Source: Burkholderia sp. Bp8963 (GTDB lineage Bacteria; Pseudomonadota; Gammaproteobacteria; Burkholderiales; Burkholderiaceae). Taken from it: a stretch of 64,000 nt of DNA. The stretch spans positions 1 to 64,000 of the forward strand of contig NZ_QTQP01000027.1 in NCBI RefSeq assembly GCF_003854275.1, read 5' to 3'. Each line of letters begins with the position of its first letter. Position 1 is the first letter of the stretch. Under the pieces are notes generated by a model. The model did not search any database and was not told where the DNA came from. It saw only the letters and a list, made by a program, of their open reading frames with translations. A program made the position numbers and the translations under genes. Positions 32,359-40,058 of this stretch are shown here, piece by piece.

Positions 32359-33741
32359 ATGCCCGATTCCGCGTTATTCGGCACAGCGGCCGACACCCGG
32401 CCGGCCGCCGCCTCACACCGGCGCGTCCTCGCGCTCGCGTTCCCGATCGTCCTCGCGAACCTGACCCAGCCGATTCTCGGCGCGGTCGACACGGCGGTCG
32501 CCGGCCATCTCGACGGCGCGCAGTATCTCGGCGGGGTCGCGCTCGGCGGGCTGTTCTTCAATTTCGTGTTCTGGGGCTTCGGCTTCCTGCGGATGGGCAC
32601 GACCGGCCTCGTCGCGCAGGCGCACGGCGCGCGCGACGACGACGGCATCCGGCTGAGCGTCCTGCGCGCGCTCGTCGTCGCGTTCGCGCTCGGCGCCGCG
32701 GTGCTGGCGCTGCAGACGCCGCTGCTGTCGTTCACGCTGGCCGCGCTCGGCGGCAGCGACGCGGTGCGCGCCACCGCGCTCGCCTACGGCCACGCACGGA
32801 TCTGGGCCGCGCCGTTCGCGCTCGCGAATTACGTCGTGCTTGGCTATCTGCTCGGCGCGCAGCGCGTACGGCTCGCGCTCGTTGTGCAGGTGTTCATCAA
32901 CGCGATCAACATCGGCGCGGTGCTGCTTTTCGTGTACGGCTTCGGTTGGGGAATCGCCGGCATCGGCGCGGCGACGGCCAGCGCGGACGCGTGCGGCTTC
33001 GCGCTCGGCGCGTGGCTGCTGTGGCAACTCCGGCCGCGCGGCCTGCCGCCGCTCGCGGCACGCATGCTCGTCGACCCTGCGGCGCTCAGGCGTCTGATCG
33101 CGCTCAATCGCGACATCTTCCTGCGCACGCTGTGTCTGCTGTCCGTGTTCGGGTGGTTCGCGCACCTCGGCGCGAAACAGGGCGACGCGACGCTCGCCGC
33201 GAACGCGCTGTTGCTGAACTTCCAGACTTTCATGGCGTACGGGCTCGACGGCTTCGCACACGCGGCGGAAGCACTCGTCGGCGCCGCCGCCGGTGCACGC
33301 GACCGCGTCGCGTTCCGGCAGGCGGTGCGCATCACGCTGTTCTGGTCCGCGCTCGGCGCGCTGGCGTTCGCGGTCGTGTACTGGGCGGCCGGCGGCTGGA
33401 TCATCGGACGACTGACCGACCAGGCCGCGATCCGCGAGGTCGCGGTGCGCTATCTGCCGTGGGCGGCGATCTCGCCCGTCGTGTCCGTGTGGGGATTCCT
33501 GCTCGACGGCGTGTTCATCGGCGCGACTCAGACGCACTCGCTGATGCGTGCGATGGCGGCGTCGCTCGCGGTGTTCGTCGCGGCGACCTGCGCGCTCGTC
33601 GGCACGCTCGGCAACCACGGTCTCTGGCTCGCGCTGCTGCTGTTCATGGCGGCGCGCGGCGCAACGCTCGCGCGCTACCTGCCGGGACTGTCGGCGCAGA
33701 TCGGCGACGCCGCGCCAGCCGCGCAGGCGCCCGCCGTCTGA
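32359..33741 (+). CDS. MATE-family efflux transporter (DinF-like)
   Basis: A 460-residue inner-membrane protein with about 12 helices in two repeats. The family signatures FPIVLANLTQPILGAVDTAVAG (helix 1) and GFGFLRMGTTGLVAQAHGA (helix 2) are present, with the matching second-half pattern after residue 240. MATE proteins export drugs or toxic metabolites using Na+ or H+ gradients, and the DinF branch is indicated by the motif style. It follows the DUF2288 gene by 10 bp. The substrate is unknown. Confidence 0.88.
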   Translation: MPDSALFGTAADTRPAAASHRRVLALAFPIVLANLTQPILGAVDTAVAGHLDGAQYLGGVALGGLFFNFVFWGFGFLRMGTTGLVAQAHGARDDDGIRLSVLRALVVAFALGAAVLALQTPLLSFTLAALGGSDAVRATALAYGHARIWAAPFALANYVVLGYLLGAQRVRLALVVQVFINAINIGAVLLFVYGFGWGIAGIGAATASADACGFALGAWLLWQLRPRGLPPLAARMLVDPAALRRLIALNRDIFLRTLCLLSVFGWFAHLGAKQGDATLAANALLLNFQTFMAYGLDGFAHAAEALVGAAAGARDRVAFRQAVRITLFWSALGALAFAVVYWAAGGWIIGRLTDQAAIREVAVRYLPWAAISPVVSVWGFLLDGVFIGATQTHSLMRAMAASLAVFVAATCALVGTLGNHGLWLALLLFMAARGATLARYLPGLSAQIGDAAPAAQAPAV

Positions 33742-33790
33742 TTGCCGGCCTGATTTCCAGCCTGATTACCCACCGGATGCAGCGCCGGAT

Positions 33791-33964
33791 TTACTGCGTG
33801 GCGGCCGGCGGCTCGGTCAACATCGACGGCGGCGTCATGTCGGTCGGCACGCCGTGATAATCGGCCGGATCCTGCGGCGGGTGGCCGCGACGCGCCTGGC
33901 GGGGATCGTCGGCGCAGCCGGCAAGGATCGATGCGGCCAGCACGGCCAGCATGAAGCGGGTCAT
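33791..33964 (-). CDS. 57-residue small lipoprotein
   Basis: A short lipoprotein: basic start MTRFMLAVLAASILAGC with a clear lipobox (LAGC), then a Pro/Asp-rich unstructured mature part (GHPPQDPADYHGVPTDMTPP). A GGAG site precedes the ATG at 33964. It converges with the MATE gene. Such small lipoproteins are common in Burkholderia; the role is unknown. Confidence 0.65.
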   Translation of the reverse strand: MTRFMLAVLAASILAGCADDPRQARRGHPPQDPADYHGVPTDMTPPSMLTEPPAATQ

Positions 33965-34103
33965 CAAATCGGGCTCCGGAAAGGACAGCGCGCCCATCGC
34001 GCGCTCGGGTCGCGCCGAGTCTAACGGAATTCCGGTTTCGAAGTCGCGTCGCGCATGTCCTACTATGTACTCCATGGCGCTGTGCCGTAGAAAGGAGGCT
34101 GCC

Positions 34104-34274
34104 ATGACGTCTGAAGAAATTGCCGGCCTGATTGGCCTGTTCATCGGCTTGATGGTGCTGATTGCGCTGTCGCTCTTCGAGGCGCGCGAATACAAGCGCT
34201 CACACGGCGGCGAAGGCATGATCCATCACTGGATGGCGGAGCACCACCTGCTCGACTGGCGTCGCAAGCACTAA
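34104..34274 (+). CDS. 56-residue small membrane protein
   Basis: One N-terminal membrane helix (IAGLIGLFIGLMVLIALSLF) followed by a charged, His-rich cytoplasmic tail (YKRSHGGEGMIHHWMAEHHL, ending RRKH). An optimal AAAGGAGG site lies eight bases before the ATG. The His/Trp-rich tail might bind metal, but this is speculation. It is divergent from the small lipoprotein gene. Confidence 0.75.
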   Translation: MTSEEIAGLIGLFIGLMVLIALSLFEAREYKRSHGGEGMIHHWMAEHHLLDWRRKH

Positions 34275-34492
34275 GCCGGCTGCGCCGCCCTCCCCGCTCC
34301 GACCCGCGCCGAACCCGGGTCGCCTTCCGGCGTGCCGCCCGGGGCACGACGATCGGGCTGTATCCCGCGAATTAATGGGGCCTGGTTTCACACCTGCTGC
34401 AGAATGAAAAGCGCCGCTGCGCGGTTCGTCACCGTGCGGCGGCGTTCGCATGTGCGCCCGTTGCCGGGCGCACATCGCGTGCAGGCGTGCGC

Positions 34493-35299
34493 TCAGCCGA
34501 GGAAATGCCGTGCGTAGCGCGTGTTGATATCCGACAGGCGGAACAGCGTCAGGAAATCGGCGCAGTTGAAATCCGGATCCCACGCAGGCGCGCCGCAAAT
34601 CTTCGCGCCGAGACGCAGATAACCCTTGATCAGTGGCGGCGGCGCAACGACCGTGCCGGTCTGCAGTTCGTCGACCGGCAGCGCCGTATGCGGGAACGCG
34701 CGATACTCGGGCGCGGTCAGCGAGTTCGCCGGCAACGACTGGTACAGGTTGGCCGCATAGTGGCCGCCATCGGCCATCGACACGCTCGCGCAGCCGAGCA
34801 TCGTCTCGTAGCCGTTCTGCATCATGTACGCGCCGAGGCCGCCCCAGAGCGCCATGATGACGGCGCCGCTGCGGTAGTCGCTGTGCACGCACGAGCGGCC
34901 GACTTCGACCATCTTGCCGCGCAGGTGCGTGAGGCGCGACAGGTCGAATTCGCCTTCCGCGTACAGGCGCCCGACACGGGCGGCCTGGTGCGGCGGCAGC
35001 ACGCGATACGTGCCGACGACCTTCAGGGTGTCGAGATCGCGCACCAGCAGGTGATCGCAATAGGCATCGAACGGATCCACGTCGAGACCGGCGGGACCGC
35101 TGACCTGCGCACCCATCTCTTCGGCAAACACGCTGTAGCGCAGGCGCTGGGCCTCGCGCAGTTCGTCTTCGGTGCGCGCCCACGCAGCGCGCAGACGGAA
35201 TTCCGACGTGACGGTTTCAGCGGCGCGCGGCAGGTGACGCCGCGCCGAATCGAGGGGAAGCGAGGCAAAGGGGAGCGTAGGCGTCGGCAGTTCTCGCAT
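34493..35299 (-). CDS. olsB: Ornithine lipid N-acyltransferase (OlsB-like)
   Basis: A 268-residue GNAT-fold acyltransferase. OlsB transfers a 3-hydroxyacyl group from acyl-ACP to ornithine, the first step of ornithine lipid synthesis; these lipids replace phospholipids under phosphate starvation in many bacteria. Family features are AQRLRYSVFAEEMGAQV, HLLVRDLDTLKVVGTYRVL, VEVGRSCVHSDYRSGAVIM and the end region DFLTLFRLSDINTRYARHFL. The ATG at 35299 follows CAGGAAAG; an upstream start would add 25 unconserved residues. No acyltransferase partner (olsA) is adjacent. Location near the pho and polyphosphate genes fits phosphate economy, but co-regulation is not shown. Confidence 0.85.
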   Translation of the reverse strand: MRELPTPTLPFASLPLDSARRHLPRAAETVTSEFRLRAAWARTEDELREAQRLRYSVFAEEMGAQVSGPAGLDVDPFDAYCDHLLVRDLDTLKVVGTYRVLPPHQAARVGRLYAEGEFDLSRLTHLRGKMVEVGRSCVHSDYRSGAVIMALWGGLGAYMMQNGYETMLGCASVSMADGGHYAANLYQSLPANSLTAPEYRAFPHTALPVDELQTGTVVAPPPLIKGYLRLGAKICGAPAWDPDFNCADFLTLFRLSDINTRYARHFLG

Positions 35300-35449
35300 T
35301 AGGCTTTCCTGGTCGTAAGGAATAAGACGACATGCCCGCCAATGTAGTAATCGGCCGTGACCGTTATGTGGCACGACCGTGTCCTTTCAATGACGTGTCG
35401 CCGAATTGACTTTAGCAGAAAGCCTGGCGATCCGTATGAGCAATGCCAA

Positions 35450-35911
35450 TCAGACCAGATCCGGGGACAGCGCCGCGCGCAAAACCGCCTGCCGGTTGCC
35501 GTCCCGCGTGCGGCTCGCGAGCCACACGATTCCGCCTTTTTTTACGCTCCAGCTATCGTCGCTGTCGGCGATCAACCGCGCGGCCACGCTGCCGAGCGTC
35601 GGCTGGTGACCGACGATCACGACCGTCGGCGCGATCCCGTCCGGCCAGCCCGCCGCGGCCAGCACGTCGTCGACATCCGCGCCGGGCGCAAGCGCGTCGA
35701 CGGTACGATACTGGTCGGTCAGCGCCTCGACCGTCTGCACGGTGCGCGCCGCCGGGCTCGCGAGAATCACGCTGTTGGTTTCGAGCCGGTTGCGCAGCCA
35801 CTTCGCCATCGCCTGCGCCTCCTTGCGCCCGCGCACGGTCAGCTGACGCGCGAGGTCGCTCGCCGCATTGTCTTCCGCCTCGGCATGGCGCCACAGGATC
35901 AGGTTCATCAT
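35450..35911 (-). CDS. sixA: Phosphohistidine phosphatase SixA
   Basis: A 153-residue histidine phosphatase. The RHG-like signature is LILWRHAEAED, with the nucleophilic His in WRHAEA and the later VVIVGHQPTLG holding the second His. SixA removes phosphate from phospho-His on phosphotransfer proteins (in E. coli on ArcB, and on the nitrogen PTS). An ATGATG start follows CGGAGACAATC. It lies between olsB and tRNA-Pro. The length is typical. Confidence 0.88.
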   Translation of the reverse strand: MMNLILWRHAEAEDNAASDLARQLTVRGRKEAQAMAKWLRNRLETNSVILASPAARTVQTVEALTDQYRTVDALAPGADVDDVLAAAGWPDGIAPTVVIVGHQPTLGSVAARLIADSDDSWSVKKGGIVWLASRTRDGNRQAVLRAALSPDLV

Positions 35912-36014
35912 GATTGTCTCCGTTGTTTGTGACCGGCCTGCATCCGCCGCGTCAGGCGATTATCATCGCGCAGTTGACCGATCGCGCGATTAAAGGGTAG
36001 AATCTCGAATTCTT

Positions 36015-36091
36015 CGGAGCGTAGCGCAGCCTGGTAGCGCATCTGATTTGGGATCAGAGGGTCGTAGGTTCGAATCCTATCGCTCCGACCA
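36015..36091 (+). tRNA. tRNA-Pro(TGG)
   Basis: A 77-nt tRNA with encoded CCA. The acceptor stem CGGAGCG pairs with CGCTCCG, the anticodon loop TTTGGGA gives anticodon TGG, and the T loop is TTCGAAT. The boundary with the accessory patch to its right makes it a possible integration site. Confidence 0.96.
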
Positions 36092-36686
36092 CGATATGCA
36101 AGGTTTCCACGGCACTGCCGTGGAAACCTCCCAATAGAAAGTCTAACCGGTGCCCGGCAAAAATTTGGCACCGGGACAGCAGGAAGCCCGCCATCGCGCG
36201 GGCTTTTGCGCATTCAGAGCCGGGCATCGCAACGCACCGCAGGTCTGGCTGCCCTGGAATCGGGCAAACCGGCATCACGACGGAAAATTGATCGGGGCTC
36301 AGTCCGTCGATCCTCCTGAAGCTCTGATCGAAGACATTCTTGCGATCCGAATAGAACGCCTTCGACAGAATCTTGAACTCTCCGTCGACCTTGTTCAGCC
36401 ACTTCACGCCGTCGGTGTAGTCGACACTGAAAGCATTTTCGCCATCGATCGCCAGATCGCTGACACTCAGAATTCCGTCTTCGAAAACCTGAACCGGATA
36501 GCCGGCGGACATTCCCTTTGCTTCTCTTCCGTCAAAAACGACATGATTCGCATCGAGCGCCCATTTGTCATCTTTCGCGCCTTCGGGAACAAAGCATTTG
36601 AATGAATGGACGGCGCGATTGCATCCTGCCACGAGATCGAATTTCGGCGTGGACGTGACTTGGTGGTAGTAGCGGTTGCGATGCAC
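36054..36686 (-). pseudogene. DKNYY-family fragment running into tRNA-Pro
   Basis: About 150 residues resemble DKNYY repeats (WALDANHVVFDGREAKGMS; AFYSDRKNVFDQSFRRIDG), a family of secreted or lipoprotein-like proteins of unknown role. A TAA lies directly before the GTG at 36686 and there is no signal peptide, so the N-terminus is probably lost. The last ~60 codons read through the hairpins and into the tRNA (ending GFEPTT), which is not protein-like. The real sequence probably ends near 36200. The GC content is low compared with the core, indicating acquired DNA beside the tRNA. Confidence 0.55.
36102..36207 (+). terminator. Hairpins downstream of tRNA-Pro, the last a terminator
   Basis: Three stem-loops in a row. 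The first, 36102-36128, is a 13-bp perfect inverted repeat. The second, about 36150-36176, pairs GGTGCC with GGCACC. The third, 36184-36207, has AGCCCGC/GCGGGCT followed by TTTT and is a plausible rho-independent terminator for the tRNA transcript. Confidence 0.65.
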
Positions 36687-36919
36687 TTAAAAGACTTTCA
36701 ACCGTTTCAATTCATGAGAAAGCATGAGATATGGCTTCATCCGTTCTGACCAGATTCCGGGAAATTTGATATAGCGAATTGCGTCGGCGGATGGGTCTAC
36801 CTGACAAATAAACTCACAAGATCGAGCCAGCTATAGGCATTGATAGGCTAAAGTACGGAATAGTCGTCTTACTCCGATCTCGCCAGTGAGCGATCAACAA
36901 CAATCTACAGGAGAATTGT

Positions 36920-37219
36920 ATGGCTACCTATCAGAAGCTGAAGGAGCAAGCCGCGGAACTATTGCGTCAAGCGGAAGAAGCTCGACTCGCCGAACTCGAG
37001 GTCGTGCTCCAGGAGGTCCGTGCACGCGTTGCGGAATACGGGCTGACACCCGAGCAAGTATTCGGGCGCAGACGTGGATCAAGCAAAAGTACTAGCGCAA
37101 AGCCGGCGCTCGCGCCGAAGTATCAAGACCCGAAGACCGGCGCGACCTGGTCCGGGCGAGGCCGCGAACCCGGCTGGATCAAAGGAAAACGTCGGGAGCG
37201 ATTCCTGATCCAGGAATAA
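36920..37219 (+). CDS. H-NS family nucleoid-associated protein
   Basis: A 99-residue H-NS-like protein (BpH3/Bv3F type). An N-terminal coiled coil for oligomerisation (EQAAELLRQAEEARLAELEV) is followed by a linker rich in Ser/Lys/Ala and the C-terminal DNA-binding motif TWSGRGREPGWI. These proteins silence AT-rich acquired DNA. The ATG follows ACAGGAGAATTGT, a strong ribosome-binding site. About 230 bp of AT-richer DNA upstream is free of genes and probably holds its promoter. Its position in an accessory patch next to tRNA-Pro suggests it came with that DNA. Confidence 0.88.
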   Translation: MATYQKLKEQAAELLRQAEEARLAELEVVLQEVRARVAEYGLTPEQVFGRRRGSSKSTSAKPALAPKYQDPKTGATWSGRGREPGWIKGKRRERFLIQE

Positions 37220-37295
37220 CGCTCATCGCGCCGTTGGTTGCGCAACGACTGGCGAACGAGCCGCCCGACCTCCGGACGCACTCGTTCGCAGCGAT

Positions 37296-37716
37296 TCACG
37301 CAATCCAGAGCCAGTCAGTGGAGAGCAAGCGGTTATGTCCCGTCGCCTTCAACGCGGCATTGATATCGGCGCGCGTGTTGATGTTACGACCGTCCACTGA
37401 GCAATCCGATTGCGCGTTTCGCTTTTCCAGCGCGAACATCATGATCCCGACCTGATCATCCGTCCTCTCGAGCTTGCCGTCCTTATCCGCGAGTGCCACG
37501 CACGCGAATGCGGCATCATGGCCTTTCACCAGATCGACCACGAAATAGTGATAGCCCTTCAGGTACGGATCCTTGTCGTTCAGCCGGTGGACGGCTGTCA
37601 GCATGTCGGCGCGGTCAGGGCCGCTCTTGTCCAGATCGCTGGCATACGACGCGATGTTGGCCATGGGTAACGGCAAGGACTACTGCACATGCGGCGAGTC
37701 CGGAGAACTTCATCAT
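37296..37716 (-). pseudogene. Secreted hypothetical protein with apparent frameshift
   Basis: A 120-residue frame (from ATG 37664, MANIASYASDLDKSGPDRAD) lacks a signal peptide and a ribosome-binding site. One base out of register upstream, a frame from 37716 reads MMKFSGLAACAVVLAVT, a good signal peptide, and then soon stops. One fewer C in the CCC at about 37665-37667 would fuse the two into a single 137-residue exported protein. The gene may be truly broken, or the sequence may contain a one-base error. The mature part has no recognised domain (GYHYFVVDLVKGHDAAF). It is divergent from another secreted protein gene. Confidence 0.5.
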
Positions 37717-37771
37717 TGGCAATATTCGTGGAAGAAACGCGATAATATCCGCTACCGACCCTCACCACCGC

Positions 37772-38203
37772 ATGAAAAACTTCTCGCAAGCCGCCCTCAT
37801 CAGCGCGCTGCTGGCAATCGCGGCACCGGGCATCGCGTCCGCCAAAGCGCTCGACGCCGCGCTCGACTGCCATTCGAACGGCCATGCGTTCGTCGCGCCG
37901 CTGCTCGCCGCCGGCGACCTCCAGCCGGAGCCGATGCACGTCGAATCGAACTCGGTCAACGCGTTCCGCACCGAGCACGACCTGACGGCCTATGGCTTCG
38001 GCGTCTATGTCGTGCTCGGCTATCAGGCGAATGATCCGATCTTCCGCCAGGGCAGCGGCACGCCGATCGGCGACTGGGCTTACGGGGTCGTGGTCAAGGG
38101 CACGAAGGGCGCGGTCGAGGCCGCCGTGCGCAAGGCCGGCAGCGACGCAACCGTCAAGCAGGCATTCCCGTTCCTGACCGCGATCGTCTGCGCGTCGGAC
38201 TGA
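37772..38203 (+). CDS. Periplasmic hypothetical protein
   Basis: A 143-residue exported protein with a clear signal peptide (KNFSQAALISALLAIAAPGI, cleavage after ASA). The mature part has one cysteine near the start (LDCHSNG) and one at the end (AIVCASD), possibly a disulfide. The body (AYGFGVYVVLGYQAND, GDWAYGVVVKGTKGAVEAA) looks like a compact beta-rich domain. No family is recognised. Divergent from the frameshifted secreted gene and unlinked to ppx beyond. Confidence 0.65.
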   Translation: MKNFSQAALISALLAIAAPGIASAKALDAALDCHSNGHAFVAPLLAAGDLQPEPMHVESNSVNAFRTEHDLTAYGFGVYVVLGYQANDPIFRQGSGTPIGDWAYGVVVKGTKGAVEAAVRKAGSDATVKQAFPFLTAIVCASD

Positions 38204-38268
38204 GCGGTTTCACGCAGACAGGTCAGGCGCAGGCCGCGCCCGACCTGCCCCGCCGACCTGCTCCACCA

Positions 38269-39783
38269 TCACGCGCCCGTATACACCACGCGATACGGAA
38301 TGCCGACCTTCTCCCATTCCGCCGCCTCCTGGCTGAGGCTGTAATCGGTCAGCGGATTCTGCTCGACCCACGCGCCGGGCAGACGCACTTCGTACCCGCC
38401 CTTCTTCATCTGCGTCACGGAAATGTCCGGCAGCCCCGCATCGGTACGGCGGCGGCACAGCAGCGCGGCCAGACGCAGACAGAACAGCAGCGGCCACTCG
38501 ACTTCGCGCGCCTGCGACAGCTTGCCAAGCTTGCCTGCATGGCCGAGCACGAGCGCCGCGAGGCGCGCCTGGTCGGTACGCGAGAAACCCGGCATGTCCG
38601 CATTGCTCGCGATGTACGCGGAATGCTTGTGATAGGAGCTGTGCGAAATCGACAGACCAATCTCGTGCAGTGCCGCCGCCCAGCCGAGGAACATCCGGCT
38701 TTCCTCGCGGAGTTCGTCGTCGGGCTCCTCAAGCTGGTCGTAGAAGCGCACCGCCAACGCGGCAATCCGCTCGGCCTGCGCGCGATCGACGCCATAGCGG
38801 CGCGTAAAGCCCTCGACGGTCACCGCGCGCATGTCCTCGTGCTGCGCTCGGCCGAGCAGGTCGTACAGCACGCCGAGGCGCAGCGCACCGTCGGTCGTGT
38901 CGACATAGTCGATGCCGAGCTCCTCGAACACCGCGAGCATGATCGCGAGCCCGCCGGCGAGCACCGGCACGCGGTCGGGCTTCAGCGCGACGAGCTTCAG
39001 CCGGTTGACGTTCTCGGACTTGATCAGCGCGCGCTTCAGGCGCTCGAGCCCGCCGCGCGAAATCCCGTGCGACACGCCGGGATCGTTGAAGCCGTTCGCC
39101 TCGACGAGTTCCGCGAGCGCGCGCGCGGTGCCCGACGAACCGATCGCCTGATCCCACCCCGCCTTCTTGTACTCGCCCGAAATGATCTGGATCTCGCGCT
39201 TCGCGGCGAGTTCGGCCTGCCGCATCGTGTACTCGTCGACGTTGCCGGCCGGGAAAAATGCGCGGCTATGGCTCACGCAACCGATGTACAGGCTCTCCAT
39301 CACGAGCGGCGTGTAGTGCGAGCCGATGATGAACTCGGTCGAACCGCCGCCGATATCGACGACGAGCCGCTTGCCCGCGCTCGCCGGCACCGAATGCGCG
39401 GCACCCGCATAGATCAGACGGGCCTCTTCGCGGCCCGCGATCACTTCGATCGGAAACCCGAGCGCCGCTTCCGCCTCGACGAGGAACTCGCCCGCGTTCT
39501 TCGCGACGCGCAGCGTGTTGGTCGCCACCGCGCGCACGTGATCGGGATGAAAATCGCGCAGCCGTTCGCCGAACCGCTTGAGCGCCTCCCAGCCACGCTC
39601 CTGCGATGCGCGGTCGAGCATCTTGTCGAGCGACAGGCCAGCGGCCAGCCGCACCGGCTCGCGCAGCGCGTCGACAGGATAGATCTGGCTACCGGCCGGC
39701 GTCTCCTCGATGCGTCCGACGATCAGCCGGAAGCTGTTCGAGCCGAGATCCACTGCAGCCAGCAAGTGGGGGGTTGTAACCAT
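38269..39783 (-). CDS. ppx: Exopolyphosphatase
   Basis: A 504-residue Ppx/GppA-family enzyme that removes terminal phosphates from polyphosphate (and may hydrolyse pppGpp). The actin-like ATPase fold shows AAVDLGSNSFRLIVG, the catalytic region VAGREEARLIYAGA, VVDIGGGSTEFIIG and GSSGTARALAELVEANG. The C-terminal HD-like domain includes LGWAAALHEIGLSISHSSYHKHSAY. The length matches full four-domain Ppx. It is divergent from ppk, sharing an intergenic region of about 275 bp, so synthesis and degradation of polyphosphate are encoded back to back. Confidence 0.96.
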   Translation of the reverse strand: MVTTPHLLAAVDLGSNSFRLIVGRIEETPAGSQIYPVDALREPVRLAAGLSLDKMLDRASQERGWEALKRFGERLRDFHPDHVRAVATNTLRVAKNAGEFLVEAEAALGFPIEVIAGREEARLIYAGAAHSVPASAGKRLVVDIGGGSTEFIIGSHYTPLVMESLYIGCVSHSRAFFPAGNVDEYTMRQAELAAKREIQIISGEYKKAGWDQAIGSSGTARALAELVEANGFNDPGVSHGISRGGLERLKRALIKSENVNRLKLVALKPDRVPVLAGGLAIMLAVFEELGIDYVDTTDGALRLGVLYDLLGRAQHEDMRAVTVEGFTRRYGVDRAQAERIAALAVRFYDQLEEPDDELREESRMFLGWAAALHEIGLSISHSSYHKHSAYIASNADMPGFSRTDQARLAALVLGHAGKLGKLSQAREVEWPLLFCLRLAALLCRRRTDAGLPDISVTQMKKGGYEVRLPGAWVEQNPLTDYSLSQEAAEWEKVGIPYRVVYTGA

Positions 39784-39977
39784 CAGAAAGGGGCTCCGTG
39801 CGCGTTCGACCGCGGCTGTCAGTCACCGCGGGGCAGTCAATCAAAGGCGACATTTTAAGCGTGGAACGCCTGCCGGTGTCACGTTCGGCGGGCATGCACC
39901 CTGCAGCATTGTATATAGGTGAAACATTTATGCGACGAAACGTTTCCGGCGTAGAATTTGCCGATACATAACGATTC

Positions 39978-39995
39978 CTGTCATTTGCACGTCAT
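39978..39995 (+). promoter_or_regulatory. Pho-box-like site upstream of ppk
   Basis: CTGTCAT, four bases, then ACGTCAT: the first heptamer is a perfect PhoB half-site and the second matches 5 of 7. It lies about 65 bp before the preferred ppk start, in the ppx-ppk gap, supporting PhoB activation of ppk. The rest of the gap shows no other clear signal. Confidence 0.6.
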
Positions 39996-40058
39996 CACAT
40001 CGTGAGAGTTTCCGAGCGTCCTTTCGAGTCATTGACCGACCCATCCCCCACTCTGCCG

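Noticed and set aside
36015-36091. The GFEPTT ending of the minus-strand frame over tRNA-Pro as a real protein C-terminus.
   Set aside because: This peptide is the usual antisense reading of a tRNA T arm; the tRNA itself is unambiguous.
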